DNA of 64,000 nt from Hippophae tibetana (GCA_037013495.1 CM072801.1:6682501-6746500), one strand, 5' to 3'; counted from the first letter of the stretch, positions 49,701 through 61,214 are shown. The notes: generated by a model not told the origin, from the sequence alone. Translations and numbers: made by a program.

Positions 49701-50558
49701 CTCTTTAGAATCTTTAAGACAAACCAAACACAAGAAAAACTTTCAATTTTCTTTGCCTTAAGTTTTTTACCCTCTACATTTCTTCAACATGTATTTCCTT
49801 TCAGAATACAAGATCCAAACAAAACCTTTCAGTTTCTTCATGCATAGATGGCTGAAACAGATTTTTGTAGCCAAGAAATGTTTCTTGGTGAAATTGAGGC
49901 GTTCTTTGAGAAAAAGGACTCAGGGAATGATAATATTGCTTGAAACTTCCTCACTACTATTCATCATATGTTCATAAATTATTTTTTTGTACATGTATTC
50001 AAAAGTACAAAGGTCGAGTTCTAGCAATTCCTATATCAGACAATTATCGAAACACTGAAAACTCATACTATGTCTCCAAGAAAATTTATGGGCTATAGGT
50101 AGTACTCTTAAACATTCGTTTAAATGAGTTTCATTTTTATCACTTGTTCACTTTTGAGTATAAATTGACTAAGGGGACAAAAATAGAAAGTAGTGTACAA
50201 TGCTTGTTAAAAACAAAATCTGCTGTAAGGGAATTGGTTGAGGGTTTGTATTTGTATAGAGATTAATTTATATGTTTCTATAAATGAGTATGTTACATTT
50301 GGATGAAGCATTCCCAGAATAACAATAATGCATACTTATTTTTTATTTATGATATTCCATTTACAATTTCTTATTACTAAATTGAGGCCTAAGGTCTTTC
50401 AAAACCTCGCACAACACACTAACTATTGTGTTTTTTTATAATTTTTGGCAGGAAGTATTCTTGCTTGAGCCTTTGCAACCATTGCCTTGTTAACTGTCCT
50501 TTTGAGTTTCTCCCACAAACATCTCATTTCAAGTGTTTCAGCAGAGGATTCAACCAAA

Positions 50559-51764
50559 ATGTCTAACCATTATCCTCCAATGAAAGGTTCAAGTGATAAG
50601 TCTCTGTATGTTCCTTTTGATATCATTCATGAAATACTTCTTCGATTGTCCATCAAGTGTTTGGTGAATTGCACTGCTGTGTGCAAGGCATGGAAGTCTC
50701 TCATCAGAAATCGTGACTTCATTCATGCCCACTCAATCCAATCTCAACAACGAAGCAACAATACCCTTTTCTTGGTCCAAGAAGTATTCTTTAGGAGTCA
50801 AATGAAAGCTTGTGAGTTTTTCTCATTGTGTTGGGATGATCCTATATATGGTCAATACACTGCCTTAGGAGAATCCCCATTCCCTGGTATATCAGAGGCA
50901 AAATTTAGACAATCTTCAGTGGTAGGCACTTGTAATGGTCTGGTATGTCTAACTGAAGTTTTGATGGTTGAATATTTTTCTGTTCTGCTTTGGAACCCTT
51001 CAATTCAGAGGTTTCTTATCCTTCCTAATTCAACAATCCCTAATAATTTTATTCGTGCAAATGGTCGTGTTCATTACGGATTTGGTTTTGATTGTCAGAA
51101 GATTGACTATAAGGTTGTGAGAATTCTCATATTTGATCATCCCTATCAGTTAACTTCTAACGTTAAGGTTGATGTTTACTCAACAACTAAGGGTTTATGG
51201 AATACACTTGATGTTGCAATTCCTCAACTTGATGGTTTGGAAACATATTTTGGAATTTTTGTAAATGGGTTTCTTCATTGGGTGGCATATAATGTGCTCT
51301 ATGAAGGCAGAAATGTAGAGTCTTTCATTTTAACTTTTGATGTGGGAAATGAGTTATTTGAGGTGTTACCGGTGCCAAAAATGGAGGGAGTTTTGCCACT
51401 TCACAAAACAGAGGATGCCTTTGTATTTGGCGAGTCTCTTGCTTTAATTCAGCGTGATACTGATAGATTTTTTGTGTGGACTATGCAAGAGTATGGTGTT
51501 CCTGAGTCTTGGAAATTGTTGTTTAGCATAGGGACAATGACGCCGGTACATTTTGATCAAAACATTTTGGCTACTTGGATGAGAGCTAATATGCTAATGG
51601 TGCGCTATGAAGATGATGAATCTGAGCTGATTTCAATGAACCTTGACACCAAACAATGTTCTTATACATCTTTGCATCACAATTATTCTTTCAGCAGTTC
51701 TTATGTTGAGACCCTTGCTTTATTAGACAATGTCAGTGCAGTTTCTTACCAAGCAAACATTTAA
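50559..51764 (+). CDS. F-box protein with FBA-type associated domain (CPR1/At3g23880-like), paralogue 1
   Basis: Intact frame of 401 aa from MSNHYPPMKG. The start has a good context (ACCAAAATGTC) and is conserved in the paralogue. An earlier in-frame ATG at 50,487 would add 24 unrelated residues. The F-box is at about residues 15-57 (VPFDIIHEILLRLSIKCLVN, VCKAWKSLIRNRDFIHAH). It is followed by an F-box-associated region with VVGTCNGLVCL, LWNPSIQRFLILPN, YGFGFDCQKIDYKVVRI, GFLHWVAYN and a C-terminal WTMQEYGVPESWKLLFSIG. In this family the F-box binds SKP1 in an SCF ubiquitin ligase and the FBA part selects the substrate, which cannot be predicted here. Tandem paralogue at 58,215; both have a leader exon and intron. 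Confidence 0.95.
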   Translation: MSNHYPPMKGSSDKSLYVPFDIIHEILLRLSIKCLVNCTAVCKAWKSLIRNRDFIHAHSIQSQQRSNNTLFLVQEVFFRSQMKACEFFSLCWDDPIYGQYTALGESPFPGISEAKFRQSSVVGTCNGLVCLTEVLMVEYFSVLLWNPSIQRFLILPNSTIPNNFIRANGRVHYGFGFDCQKIDYKVVRILIFDHPYQLTSNVKVDVYSTTKGLWNTLDVAIPQLDGLETYFGIFVNGFLHWVAYNVLYEGRNVESFILTFDVGNELFEVLPVPKMEGVLPLHKTEDAFVFGESLALIQRDTDRFFVWTMQEYGVPESWKLLFSIGTMTPVHFDQNILATWMRANMLMVRYEDDESELISMNLDTKQCSYTSLHHNYSFSSSYVETLALLDNVSAVSYQANI

Positions 51765-52105
51765 GAATGTTCATCAGTACAAAAATAGATTATAAGAATG
51801 GTTAGTAGCTTATAATGCAGTTATAAGTGTAGTTTATGGATGTTTGCATTTGCGTCATCTTTTTTGACAATTTTGGGGCTCTCCTGCTAGAAGGATCATT
51901 ATGCTTGAAGGAAGGATACCCCATATATGCTGTGATTCTCCTTGTAGTGATTTTTTTTTTTTATCTAGCCAATCACTAAATGCTAGTAAAGATATTCGCC
52001 TTCCTCCTTCCCAATCAAATTGAGTGTGAAATTTTAAGCTACTTTCAGAGAATAACTTGGTGAACATGAGGACACCTATTCTGAATTGGGCATCTCAAAA
52101 AGTAT
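51765..52105 (+). other. 3' flank of F-box gene 1, conserved with gene 2
   Basis: Blocks such as TTGCATTTGCG/TTACATTTGCAT, GAAGGATACCCCAKATAT and ATCAAATTGAGT/ATCAATTTGGGT match 59,424-59,750. The duplicated segment therefore includes the 3' UTR and stops near CTCAAAAAGTA in both. Confidence 0.6.
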
Positions 52106-52539
52106 TTGGTAAAATTAGCATGGCGGTTTGTTCATTCCTCAAATGCATTTTGATCTAGGTCTTGAGAGGCTTATATTTTAATAATTGTTCTTTGTGGGAT
52201 GCTATTCCTCCTAAAAAAAACTTCTTGGTGCTGGAAAATGTAAGTCTGATTGTACTTTATGTCTATGTGTTGGCTTCTCGTGTACAAAATATATACTACG
52301 ATTATTTTATTCAATTTTTAATCTTTTTATATGTAAGGTTGGTTATTGTGGATCATTAATACACACATGTACATAGTTATGTATACTTTGTATGCGAGTA
52401 TAATTATACATATCATAGGGTTGGTTTTTTTAATGTATGCTAGGTTACTCCTTCATCGACTTTATAGCTCATGTTTTTGTTTCGTTTCGGGTGGAAGTAT
52501 TTTTTGAAATTAATAGGCAATTTTTTGAATCAAAAATGA

Positions 52540-53340
52540 AAGTTTTGGCACCTCGATAAAAGCCTCATCAAACCCCTAGCTAGACCCATAACGAGGACTC
52601 ACGACGAGGTTGGTCGTTGAGTTTGGGTAATGTCTATAAATACCCATTTTCTTTGTATTTTGCATCTAGAAAAAATATAGCAGAGTTTTGTCAAGTTGAT
52701 ATCTCGTTTTTTCTATTTTTGGATCACTATTACTTTAAATGTTGTTCAATATTAATAGTTTGTCACTAAGTGAGCAAAATTGTACTCTTAAGTGATGAGT
52801 ACTTGAAGCAGTGTTTACAAGTGGGTTTTATGTGTGAGCTATACGTCGAAAGGTTGTTGCCTTTGTGCAACTTTTTATATATGAGAATAACTCTATAAGA
52901 ATGGATTGAGCATAATTGCTTGAGTTCTCATATTTGGTTGTGTGTAATATGTGGATTGATTGTGTGTCCTACGTATATGTGTTTTATAGATATTATTGGG
53001 TGTCTGTGGTCGAGAGTGGTTCTATTGATTATTCACATTACTCATTACTGATCTACAATTTTTTATCACACCATATAGAGTGGTATTGGCTTTGGATGAG
53101 AGTTGGGTTCGTGTGTCAAACCAAGCTATTACGGAGGCAACAAGCAAGGGTAGTAATATGTAGTTTGGATAGTGGTCTCGACTGATAGAGGTAATAGAGA
53201 TTTTATTTTTTATAGAGTTATAATTGTTTTATTGTTTAGTGGATTTGTTTGCTACCGAGTGATTTTCATAAGTAACCCAAAGATGTTACCACATAGGTGG
53301 AGATTCTATGTGGGTTTAACTCGTTTTATATAGTGTTATG
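52540..53340 (+). mobile_element. LTR-like fragment, unclassified
   Basis: TGTCTATAAATACCCATTTT at about 52,631-52,650 looks like a retroelement TATA box. The following several hundred bases include GTCTCGACTGATAGAGGTAA and ATGTTACCACATAGGTGGAG, which have the flavour of a plant LTR U5. No coding part, primer site or partner repeat was found. The open frame at 52,916-53,185 has no domain. Confidence 0.25.
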
Positions 53341-53489
53341 CGTACTCTAACACTTGACTAGTACAATCAGAGTTTAGATTTGATATGTCTATAGATAATG
53401 AAATTTAAACTCTCAATATAAATATTTTATTATTTATTACCTGCTTTTTGAATATTAAATATGTTTTTACTTTATTATATTACCTGTTT

Positions 53490-54540
53490 GTGATTATTTA
53501 TATTGTTACTATGATTATCTACCAATTGTTTATCATTATGTTGTTTGCATGTTTGGGACTAGTCTTTAGGGAATAAGTATCTCTTTAACCTGATTATGTA
53601 TTGGGTCTTGGACTCCTTCAATATTGTAATGCATGATTAAATTTTTGTGTTGGGATAATCTGAATTTTTATTGTGTATGTGCAAACATACTGGATCTAGA
53701 CTGTGATTAGAAATCTTATTAGTTTTGTGTAGTTGCATGGTTTCTTTCCATTACTTATGTTAAGTATGTTGTGTGTAAAGGGGTGTGCGATCTTATCTAC
53801 CCGAATTACCTTACTTGGATATAGAGTCCATTGAATGAGCACTTTTAGTGTCGTGACCTAGTACTAGAGTAACAGACTGATTGAGTTCCTTGAAAGCATT
53901 ATTTTTGCCTATCAACCTGACCATGTAGACACTGGGTTAAGCGACCTAGTGGCTTTTCATGTTTCTACCTTACATCTGTGCAAAGGATGCATGACTCCAA
54001 CGACCTGATTTCCAGGACAACGACTTGACTTTGCTATACGGGTTATAGTTGTAAATTGTCATGTTTAGGTTATCAATGATGCCTTGATAGAGTATCTACT
54101 AATGTAACATTGACACCTACCTCTTGTATACCTATATATACCTCATTGATTAGATGAATAAAGGATCTGAGTGATATCTTCTCTCTAAGAGTGCATTATA
54201 ACCTTTAACACATTAACACTTCTCCAAACAACTTGTAACATACTTATAGCTTTTTGTTTAATATTTTTACTATATCAAATTAATCTACCTGTTTCTTGAT
54301 TGATTTATATTGTTTTAATCTTTTATTTGCATGTGAATTTGGTATGAGTCTTTAAGGAGTTTATATCTCTTTATCCTGATTGTGTACATGGTGTTGGACT
54401 TTTTAATTGGTTTGCTATGTTTTGTATGATCGCATAATGTGAGAATACAATCCTCATTTACCAAATATGTTTCCACGTATGAAATTTTGAAGTGATTGAA
54501 AATCTTTTGTTGTTCTAGTATATATTCTTGTCTCACCTGC
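53490..54540 (+). repeat. Diverged direct repeats flanking a possible solo LTR
   Basis: About 53,490-53,760 and 54,281-54,540 share TACCTGTTT, TTTGCATGT, AGTCTTTA, TATCTCTTTAWCCTGATT and GGTSTTGGACT in the same order. The 0.5 kb between them has CCTATATATACCTCATTGAT and GATGAATAAAGGATCTGAG at about 54,130-54,165, then TTCTCTCTAAGAGTGCATTA, which resembles the promoter/polyadenylation zone of a Copia-type LTR. No internal region remains. Confidence 0.35.
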
Positions 54541-54839
54541 TATTTATTGTTTTCCATGCTTATGCTTATTGCTAGTTTAGATAAGAACTTATAGTGCACA
54601 CCATCACTAATGTATTTATCGTAGTTTATTCTTTCTTATTGTTGGTTGTATTTGTTGTGTCTTGAATTTAACATGTTATTTTGAACTTCTGTTGTATTAT
54701 ATGATTAATTCACGTTTATGAGACCTGCTTAGCCAAATTGGTATAGAGCTTGCGAAAAGATTTCATAGATTGACACTTTTTTCCCTCATTTAAAGCCATA
54801 TTATCTATTTGAGTTGCAAGAACAATGAACTTCGTGCGA

Positions 54840-55960
54840 TTATTCCTACATATGAAATTTTCATAAAAGTTTATTTACATGGGAGAGAAATAATCCATGA
54901 CAACTCGACTAAGAGTTTTGGGAATGGAAGGGAAATACATATCTATAGGGATAGGTGAGTACCAAACCAATTATTCTTACTTCATATAAATATGCAACAG
55001 TTACTAATGTTTCATGTTTTCTTATTCCTGGTATGAGATTGAACACTGATACACTATTTTGTTTCATTTTTTTCACTCATTATATTGAATCATATCCAAA
55101 AAATTCATGTAATCTTTGAAAAGGTTAATGATTATATCGTATAGCCTCATAAGAAACATAGATTTCCTCTATTTAGAGTTGTTACAAAAAGTTGTATCAC
55201 CTGCATAAGTTAGAATTGGGTATTATTGGGCCTTCTAATTATGAAGAAAGATAAAAAGTTTGACACTAGCTTATCTTAAGGTATTCTTGTGGAAACTATT
55301 AAATAATGGCTTAGTTGTAGAGAAATCCTATAAAAATGGAGTATTACATCAAGTCCAATTTGTCCTTATTTTGAGATGGGGAAAGAGACCTTGGAACATC
55401 TTTTCCTTACATGCCACTCGGTTCGCCCTCTCTAGTTTAACAATCCTCTATCTAACAAGATGCATAATGTTGTCATGTTTATTCATGAATGATTGATTTT
55501 TTTCATTGATGGACTTAATGAATGAAATTCTCTTGTTGCTTTCCATTCTAATTTGGTGTACCAAGGTGTGCTTGTCAATTTAAAGAAATGTCTCTTAATC
55601 CATGTAAAGTGTATAGGCAATACACCTTGCCAATTCAAAGAAATGTCTCTTAATCCATTGTGATGGTAGTTGGGATTAGGGGGCTCACTTTGGTAGGGTT
55701 GTGGTTGTGGTTGTGGTTGTGGTCAAAGATTGTAAAAGGGAATTATTATTTGAAATAAATGATTAAGTACTTGCTAACTCAACACTAATGGTGAAATATT
55801 AGGAATTGCAACATGCTTTGAAGCTTGCTAAGCAACACGAGGCATTGCAATATGCTTTGAAGCTTGCTAAGCAACATGACTGTTTATGTCAAGGACTAAT
55901 TGCTTTTAAGGCGTGAAAATTCACTCTTTGGTGCAAGATCTAAAAAGATGATTAAAAGAC
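54840..55960 (+). mobile_element. LINE (L1-type) 3' fragment with RNase H remnant
   Basis: The plus strand in mixed frames reads GNGREIHIYRDR then VP near 54,920-54,960, as in the region downstream of plant LINE reverse transcriptase. A zf-RVT region follows near 55,265-55,440 (FLWKLLNNGLVVEK, CPYFEMGKETLEHLFLTCHS). An RNase H start follows near 55,655 (HCDGSWD) and helix text ELQHALKLAKQH at 55,800-55,880. Several stops and frame changes make it non-functional: stops lie after IYRDR and within the linker, and the frame changes at about 55,330. A 39-bp in-frame duplication (55,805-55,843 and 55,844-55,882) and a short (GTGGTT)n run (55,698-55,722) have expanded inside it. Confidence 0.75.
55805..55875 (+). 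repeat. 39-bp-period tandem duplication in the LINE RNase H remnant
   Basis: ATTGCAACATGCTTTGAAGC with the following bases to GCTAAGCAAC occurs at 55,805-55,836 and 55,844-55,875 with one substitution. The period is 13 codons and keeps frame. Confidence 0.9.
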
Positions 55961-57454
55961 TTAAAGAGTAAGAAATGTAATTAAAATTATCAATTGTATT
56001 ATATTACAATAACATATTTTATGTGAATACTCAAATGTTGTGGGTTTAAGTGCCCATCAATGCGAAATGAGCGGTGCACGATTATTTTTAAAATATAATT
56101 AATATGTTTGTATCTAATAAAAAATTAATTATTTGAAAGAAAAATAAAATCAAAGACTTATATCTACGCAACATATGTTACTTTATTAAAAAAATTACAA
56201 AATTAGGAGAGTAATGACATTATTATAATTAATTATTATTATTAATATTATAATAAAAATATATGAAATGGTTATTTTATTTAAATTGTACAATGTTGAT
56301 GTCAATCAAAATATAGACTTAAATTTTATAAAAATATTAATGATATTATCGTTGTTATAAAAATTTTAAAAAAATTATTAAAAAATAATTTTTTTTATCA
56401 AAATTATGAAATTTTGTTGTAAAATTTTATAGAGCATCACAGCTATAATTTTTTTTTATACTTTAAGTTAGTTTTATTATTTATTATGTATATTTATAAA
56501 TATTTATGTTATTTATTTTGATTAGTAAGTGAATTAGAATTATAAAATAATTATTTAAATTATAATTATAATGTTATTAATGAATCTCAACTATTTTTGT
56601 TATGATTTAAATTATGAAAGATAAAATTTATATGTAATTGTAATAATGAAATATAAGTAAAAATATTTTTTAAAATAAAAAAAAGGAAAAAAAGATATGA
56701 TTATTCATGATATAAAACTATAAATAAATAAATTTAAAAAGATTGTTTAAAATTGAAAAATACAAAATAACTTTTTAATAAAAAACTATATTTGCCTATA
56801 TTTAATGCACGTCATATCATAATAGTTGTAATGTTTTTGGTAGAAAAATGATGTTTATTTTGATATTTTTCAAAAACGGTATTTTTGTTTTAGATTATTG
56901 TAATATTCTTTATATTTAAGTGAAATGTACGATAACTATTATCTATCGAGTCAATGCGATAAATCAAGTTATTGGAAAGAATCTAAAAATAAATAAAAAT
57001 TATAAAATGATATAAGTTAAAAAATATATATAAATAAGTGTGTTTTCTATTGCTATTATCAATATAATAATAATATTAATAATAGTCTTAATTACAATTT
57101 TATTTTCCCTTGTAATATTCTTTAAGTGATATTATAAACTATATTTTTTTATATATGATTTTTTTAAAAAAATTATTTAAAATTTACAGATATTATATAA
57201 ATAAAAATAAAAATATTGAAAGTGTTTGACGCAATATTTTTATCAATATTATTAATTATATTTTAATATTATTAAATAAATTAATAATTAATAAATTATA
57301 ATTATTTTAATATAATAATAAATTAAGTTGTGAATATTAACACTTAATTAAAAATTGAGATCTTTTCAAAAGTTGTCAGATAATAATAATAAAAGAAGAA
57401 TATTCAAGAACTCATCCCATGATGAATTTTGGGTAACCCGGATAACGATAGGTA
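55961..57454. other. AT-rich spacer
   Basis: Low-complexity AT sequence; no gene recognised. The final part should hold the promoter of F-box gene 2. Confidence 0.6.
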
Positions 57455-57584
57455 CGTCGGTCCATTAATATTGCGGCCATCAAAAACCGAGAATCTTGAA
57501 AATATCTTTCCTTTTGGCTGCAACTTACCACCAGTCACCACCAAGTCGATCTCAGTGCGGCATTGTCAGGTCGGCTGGTTTAAG
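57455..57584 (+). other. Inferred 5' UTR exon of F-box gene 2
   Basis: Ends at the donor TTTAAG|GTATGATT. Shares GCATTGTCAGGTCGGCTGG / GTAATGTCAGGTTGGCTTG and the donor with gene 1. The leader intron runs 57,585-58,060 (476 bp), with acceptor CTCTGGCAG just before GAAGAGTTCT. Confidence 0.5.
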
Positions 57585-58214
57585 GTATGATTCTCAAAAC
57601 CCCAACCATTTCATGTGATGTTGTTAGATCTCAGCCATAGAAAATAACAAGCGATACTAGCTATTATTATGTGGGAAAGGTTACGCTTGTAGGTTAAATT
57701 CAAACCCTTTTTAGACGATATAACAATATTTATTTGAGAACCAATCCTTTCACTTTCTTCATGTGTAGAGATAGCTGAAACAGTTTCTTGTAGCCAAGAG
57801 AATGTTTCTGAGGGAAATTTTGAGGTATTCTTTGAGAAAAAAGAAGAAGATAGAATTGGGCGAATGGGGCGAGGCATTGAAGATAACTTAATTTATATTT
57901 TTTCATTTCCGGAATAACAACAAATTAGTGTGCTTATTTTTCATTTATGATTTCCGATTTTCAAATTCTAGTTATTGATTGGAGTCCTAAAGCCATTCAG
58001 AACCTGTCACAACTCACCAATTACTCTTTTTGTGTGTGTTTTTTTTTAAATCTCTGGCAGGAAGAGTTCTTGGCTTCTTTTGCAATCATTACCTTGTTAG
58101 CAGTCGTCAACACTTGGGTTTAAGCAAAGTTCAAGTCGCAATTTGGGTGATGTACCTCGTCTCTTGGAGTTTCTCCCATTAACTTTTCATTCTAGGGCAG
58201 AGGATTTGACCAAA

Positions 58215-59423
58215 ATGTCTGACTATAATCCTCAAATGAAATGCACGGGTGAAAAGTGTGTCTATTTTCCTCTTGAAATCATTCGCGAAATTCTTCTTCG
58301 ACTGCCCGTCAAGTGTTTGGTAAAATGCACTGCTGTATGCAATTCGTGGAGGTCTCTCATCAGAAGTTGTCACTTCATTCACACCCACTCAATACAATCT
58401 CAAGAAGGAAGCAATAGTACTCTTTTCTTGGTCCAAGAAATAAAAACTAAAAAGTACCCTCGTGAGTTTTTCTCATTGCATTTGAATGATCCTATATCTG
58501 ATGAGTACACTGCATTAGGAGGATCCCCACTCTCTGCCATATCAAAGACAAGCTCAAAATTATCTTTAGTGGTGGGCAGTTGTAATGGTCTGGTATGTCT
58601 TGCTGATTTTTTTATTGATCAATGTTTCTTTCTCATGCTCTGGAATCCTTGCACTAGGAAGTTTCTTACCCTTCCTAATTTAACAATTCCCAAAAATGTT
58701 ACTCAACTGCGTTCTCGGGTTCATTATGGATTTGGTTTTGATAGTCAGAAAATTGACTATAAGGTTGTGAGAATTTTCAAATTTGATCATCCTGATCACT
58801 TTAATTCTAAATATAAGGTTGATGTTTATTCATCAAATACAGGTTTATGGAATACAATTAATGTTTCTGTTCCTCAACTTGATTGTTTGAAAACTTCTTG
58901 TGGAACTTTTGTGAATGGGTTTCTTCATTGGGTGGCATGTCATGAACCCAATGAAAATGACAAAAGTTCAGAGGTTTTCATTTTGTCCTTTGATTTGGGA
59001 AGTGAGTTATTTAAGGAGCTTCCGGTGCCAAAAGTCTTAAACTCAGAAATGGAAGGAGATTTACCAATGGGCATAAGAGATGATGCCTTATTATTTGGAG
59101 GGTTGCTTGCTCTATTTCGGCATGAACCTGATGGATTTCGTGTGTGGACTATGCAAGAGTATGGTGTTCCTGAGTCTTGGACGTTGCTGTTAAGCATAGG
59201 GCCAATACTACCAGTAGGCTGGGCAGGCTGGATACCACACATTTTGTCTATTCGGATGATGGCTAACATGCTGATTGTGCAATATAATGAATCCGAGCAG
59301 CTATCGGTGGACCTTGAGACCAAACAATGTTATTATACGTTTTTGGATGACAATTATCGTTTCATCAGTCCTTATGTTGAAACCCTTGCTTTATTCGACA
59401 ATATCAATGCAGTTTCTCATTGA
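58215..59423 (+). CDS. F-box protein with FBA-type associated domain (CPR1/At3g23880-like), paralogue 2
   Basis: Intact frame of 402 aa from MSDYNPQMKC, at the position equivalent to the start of paralogue 1. The in-frame ATG at 58,143 would add 24 residues of leader. The F-box is at about residues 15-57 (FPLEIIREILLRLPVKCLVK, VCNSWRSLIRSCHFIHTH). The FBA region contains VVGSCNGLVCLADF, LWNPCTRKFLTLPNLTIP, YGFGFDSQKIDYKVVRIF, GFLHWVACH, an insertion VLNSEMEGDLPMG absent from paralogue 1 in part, and WTMQEYGVPESWTLLLSIG. The role is that of an SCF substrate receptor by family; the target is unknown. The pair differs most in the variable segments between conserved FBA blocks. The pyrimidine-rich acceptor and leader are conserved with gene 1, supporting duplication of a whole transcription unit. 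Confidence 0.95.
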   Translation: MSDYNPQMKCTGEKCVYFPLEIIREILLRLPVKCLVKCTAVCNSWRSLIRSCHFIHTHSIQSQEGSNSTLFLVQEIKTKKYPREFFSLHLNDPISDEYTALGGSPLSAISKTSSKLSLVVGSCNGLVCLADFFIDQCFFLMLWNPCTRKFLTLPNLTIPKNVTQLRSRVHYGFGFDSQKIDYKVVRIFKFDHPDHFNSKYKVDVYSSNTGLWNTINVSVPQLDCLKTSCGTFVNGFLHWVACHEPNENDKSSEVFILSFDLGSELFKELPVPKVLNSEMEGDLPMGIRDDALLFGGLLALFRHEPDGFRVWTMQEYGVPESWTLLLSIGPILPVGWAGWIPHILSIRMMANMLIVQYNESEQLSVDLETKQCYYTFLDDNYRFISPYVETLALFDNINAVSH

Positions 59424-59755
59424 GCAAAACGTAGGAGTGCAAAATTAGCTTGTAAGACTGGGAATTAGCTTATACGTGTAATTTATAGGGCATTTACATT
59501 TGCATATCTTTTTGTCATATCTGGGGCCCTTTCAACCCCTCAGCCCCTCCAGCCAGTAGGATCTCAAAATGCATGAAGGATACCCCAGATATATTGTAAT
59601 GCTATTAAGCCATCTTGCTACCACCTTGTAATCATATGTTTTCTTTGTAATATATTCACTTTGTCCCTTCTTATCAATTTGGGTAGGAAAATCAAGTTGA
59701 TATTCGGTATACATTTGATTTGTAATTCCTCCGAACTCAAAAAGTAGTTTTTGCA

Positions 59756-60205
59756 GGATTGGAGTTTTTGTGAACGAGGTTCTTCATCGGCAATCAAAGC
59801 GCCTATAAAACACACATGGTAATCTCAAATGCCTGCCTTTTGTATTTTGATGAAGAAAATGAGGAGTTAGCAATGCAAGAAAGCTCAGACCAACGATTGG
59901 AGAACATTTTTCGAGATGGGAAGTTGCTTTTTGTATACAGGCAGGATAATCATAATTTTCATGGGAGGTTGGTTTATGGATGAGGAATGGGATGGGAGTT
60001 TTGTTAAGATTGCTAATTGTTTTAAAACAGGTAACTTTCTGATGGTGTATTGGGGATTCAAATTGTTCTCATTAAACCTTGATACTAAGCAAAGTGAAGA
60101 ATCTAACAGTGTAATTTGGAAAGCCTTATATCTTAATGCAGTTATGAGCCAACCATTTACAGTTTTCATATTTTTATGTCAAGTTGGTGGAAGTTTGAAG
60201 TTATT
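59756..60205 (+). pseudogene. F-box-associated (FBA) domain pseudogene fragment
   Basis: Just behind F-box gene 2, pieces of an FBA C-terminal half are readable in order. IGVFVNEVLHRQSK lies near 59,758-59,800. LLYFDEENEELAMQESSDQR follows near 59,840-59,900, then LLFVYRQDNHNFHG to about 59,965, in a second frame. MDEEWDGSFVKIANCFKTG and FKLFSLNLDTKQ lie near 59,980-60,095 in a third. The two frame changes (near 59,810 and 59,965), a stop after SKRL and the lack of an F-box show a decayed copy. Its sequence differs from the two intact neighbours (WVMDEEW-type rather than WTMQEYG), so it derives from an older or different FBA member. The open frame at 59,916-60,209 covers only its third piece. 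Confidence 0.75.
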
Positions 60206-61000
60206 TTGACACCAAAATAATGTCGAAACCCTATTTCCGATTCATCCGCAAAACGTTATGTTACTTTGCTCTACTACGAAGATAATTTTTATTTTTCTTT
60301 TTTTTGGGAAAAACCTGGTATAATAATATATGTGTTTGTTCTGAAGACAATTTTAAAAAATTATATTTACAATTACTATTATAAAATAATTCAAAAATAG
60401 TGTTGTTATATTTTTCAATTGAAGAGTTCGTTCTAAAAACAAATAGATTTAACAAATTATATTAACAAGCATTGATTAATCAAATTATATCATCATATTT
60501 TTAAATTTGAATTTATATATATTTATATATAACAATTCTTACAATGTTAAGGTCCAGTTCCACTAATAGGGGAAAGGAAATCCGGACGAGAATAATAAAC
60601 TAGATTGTCTGAACAAGTGAACCTAACACATACATATATAAATTGCGGGCTAATGCATTGAAACTAGTGCAAAATTGCACATCCTTAATGGAAATTTGGA
60701 GATCAAATTCATTGTCGGATATATCCTTTCAGAAATTTGTTAACTTTCTCGAAGAGTGGTTGTTTTAATCTAATGTTCTAGAAGACGGTTGTTTAATTCA
60801 GACAATGCAGACTCATTTTCCCATTAAAAAGACATCAGATTAAAAAGAAGTTACAGTGAAAGCTTCAAGACAATGCAGTGTCATTCTCTTAGGTTGTCAA
60901 CTGTTTGTCAAAACTTAAACCTCATCAGTTAGCCACATGAGCAGTAAGCCAGAGGGAAAGTACGGCAGAATAGCAAGGGAATTCAATATACCGAACACAC
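60206..61000. other. Spacer between the F-box cluster and DEP1
   Basis: No gene recognised; AT-rich, with less repeat-like sequence than elsewhere. Confidence 0.5.
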
Positions 61001-61009
61001 AAATGCAAA

Positions 61010-61015
61010 TTTATT
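61010..61015 (-). terminator. Polyadenylation signal of DEP1
   Basis: AATAAA on the minus strand, about 200 bp after the DEP1 stop codon. It is a plausible 3' UTR length; a cleavage site is expected shortly below 61,000. Confidence 0.5.
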
Positions 61016-61214
61016 ACAACATTTTTAACTCAAGAAAAACTCCTTGTCTGGTTAATTTATAGAACAAAACAAAACATACAAGTATTAAGCAATGCCGTAG
61101 AGAGATTATTTGATGCAAAGTTGCAATTGACAAGCCAGTATAAGCCGTTTATGGTATTTACAGACAAGCCCGTGGACAGGGTACATGTGCAATATCAGGT
61201 GCAAAAATTCATAT

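Larger units (their letters stand above)
48123..50451 (+). other. Inferred leader intron of F-box gene 1 (2.3 kb), enlarged by repeats
   Basis: GT donor at 48,123 and TTTTTGGCAG acceptor ending at 50,451. The paralogue's intron is only 476 bp. The extra length includes two MITE-like copies (49,143-49,700). A conserved block, readable in both genes, lies at about 49,800-49,930 and 57,740-57,840 (AGCTGAAACAG, GTAGCCAAGARAATGTTTCT) and may be an alternative leader exon. Confidence 0.5.

Noticed and set aside
52916-53185. 89-codon open frame on the plus strand
   Set aside because: No domain; sits in LTR-like sequence; both overlapping frames look random.
58940-59323. 127-codon minus-strand frame
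   Set aside because: Antisense shadow of F-box gene 2.
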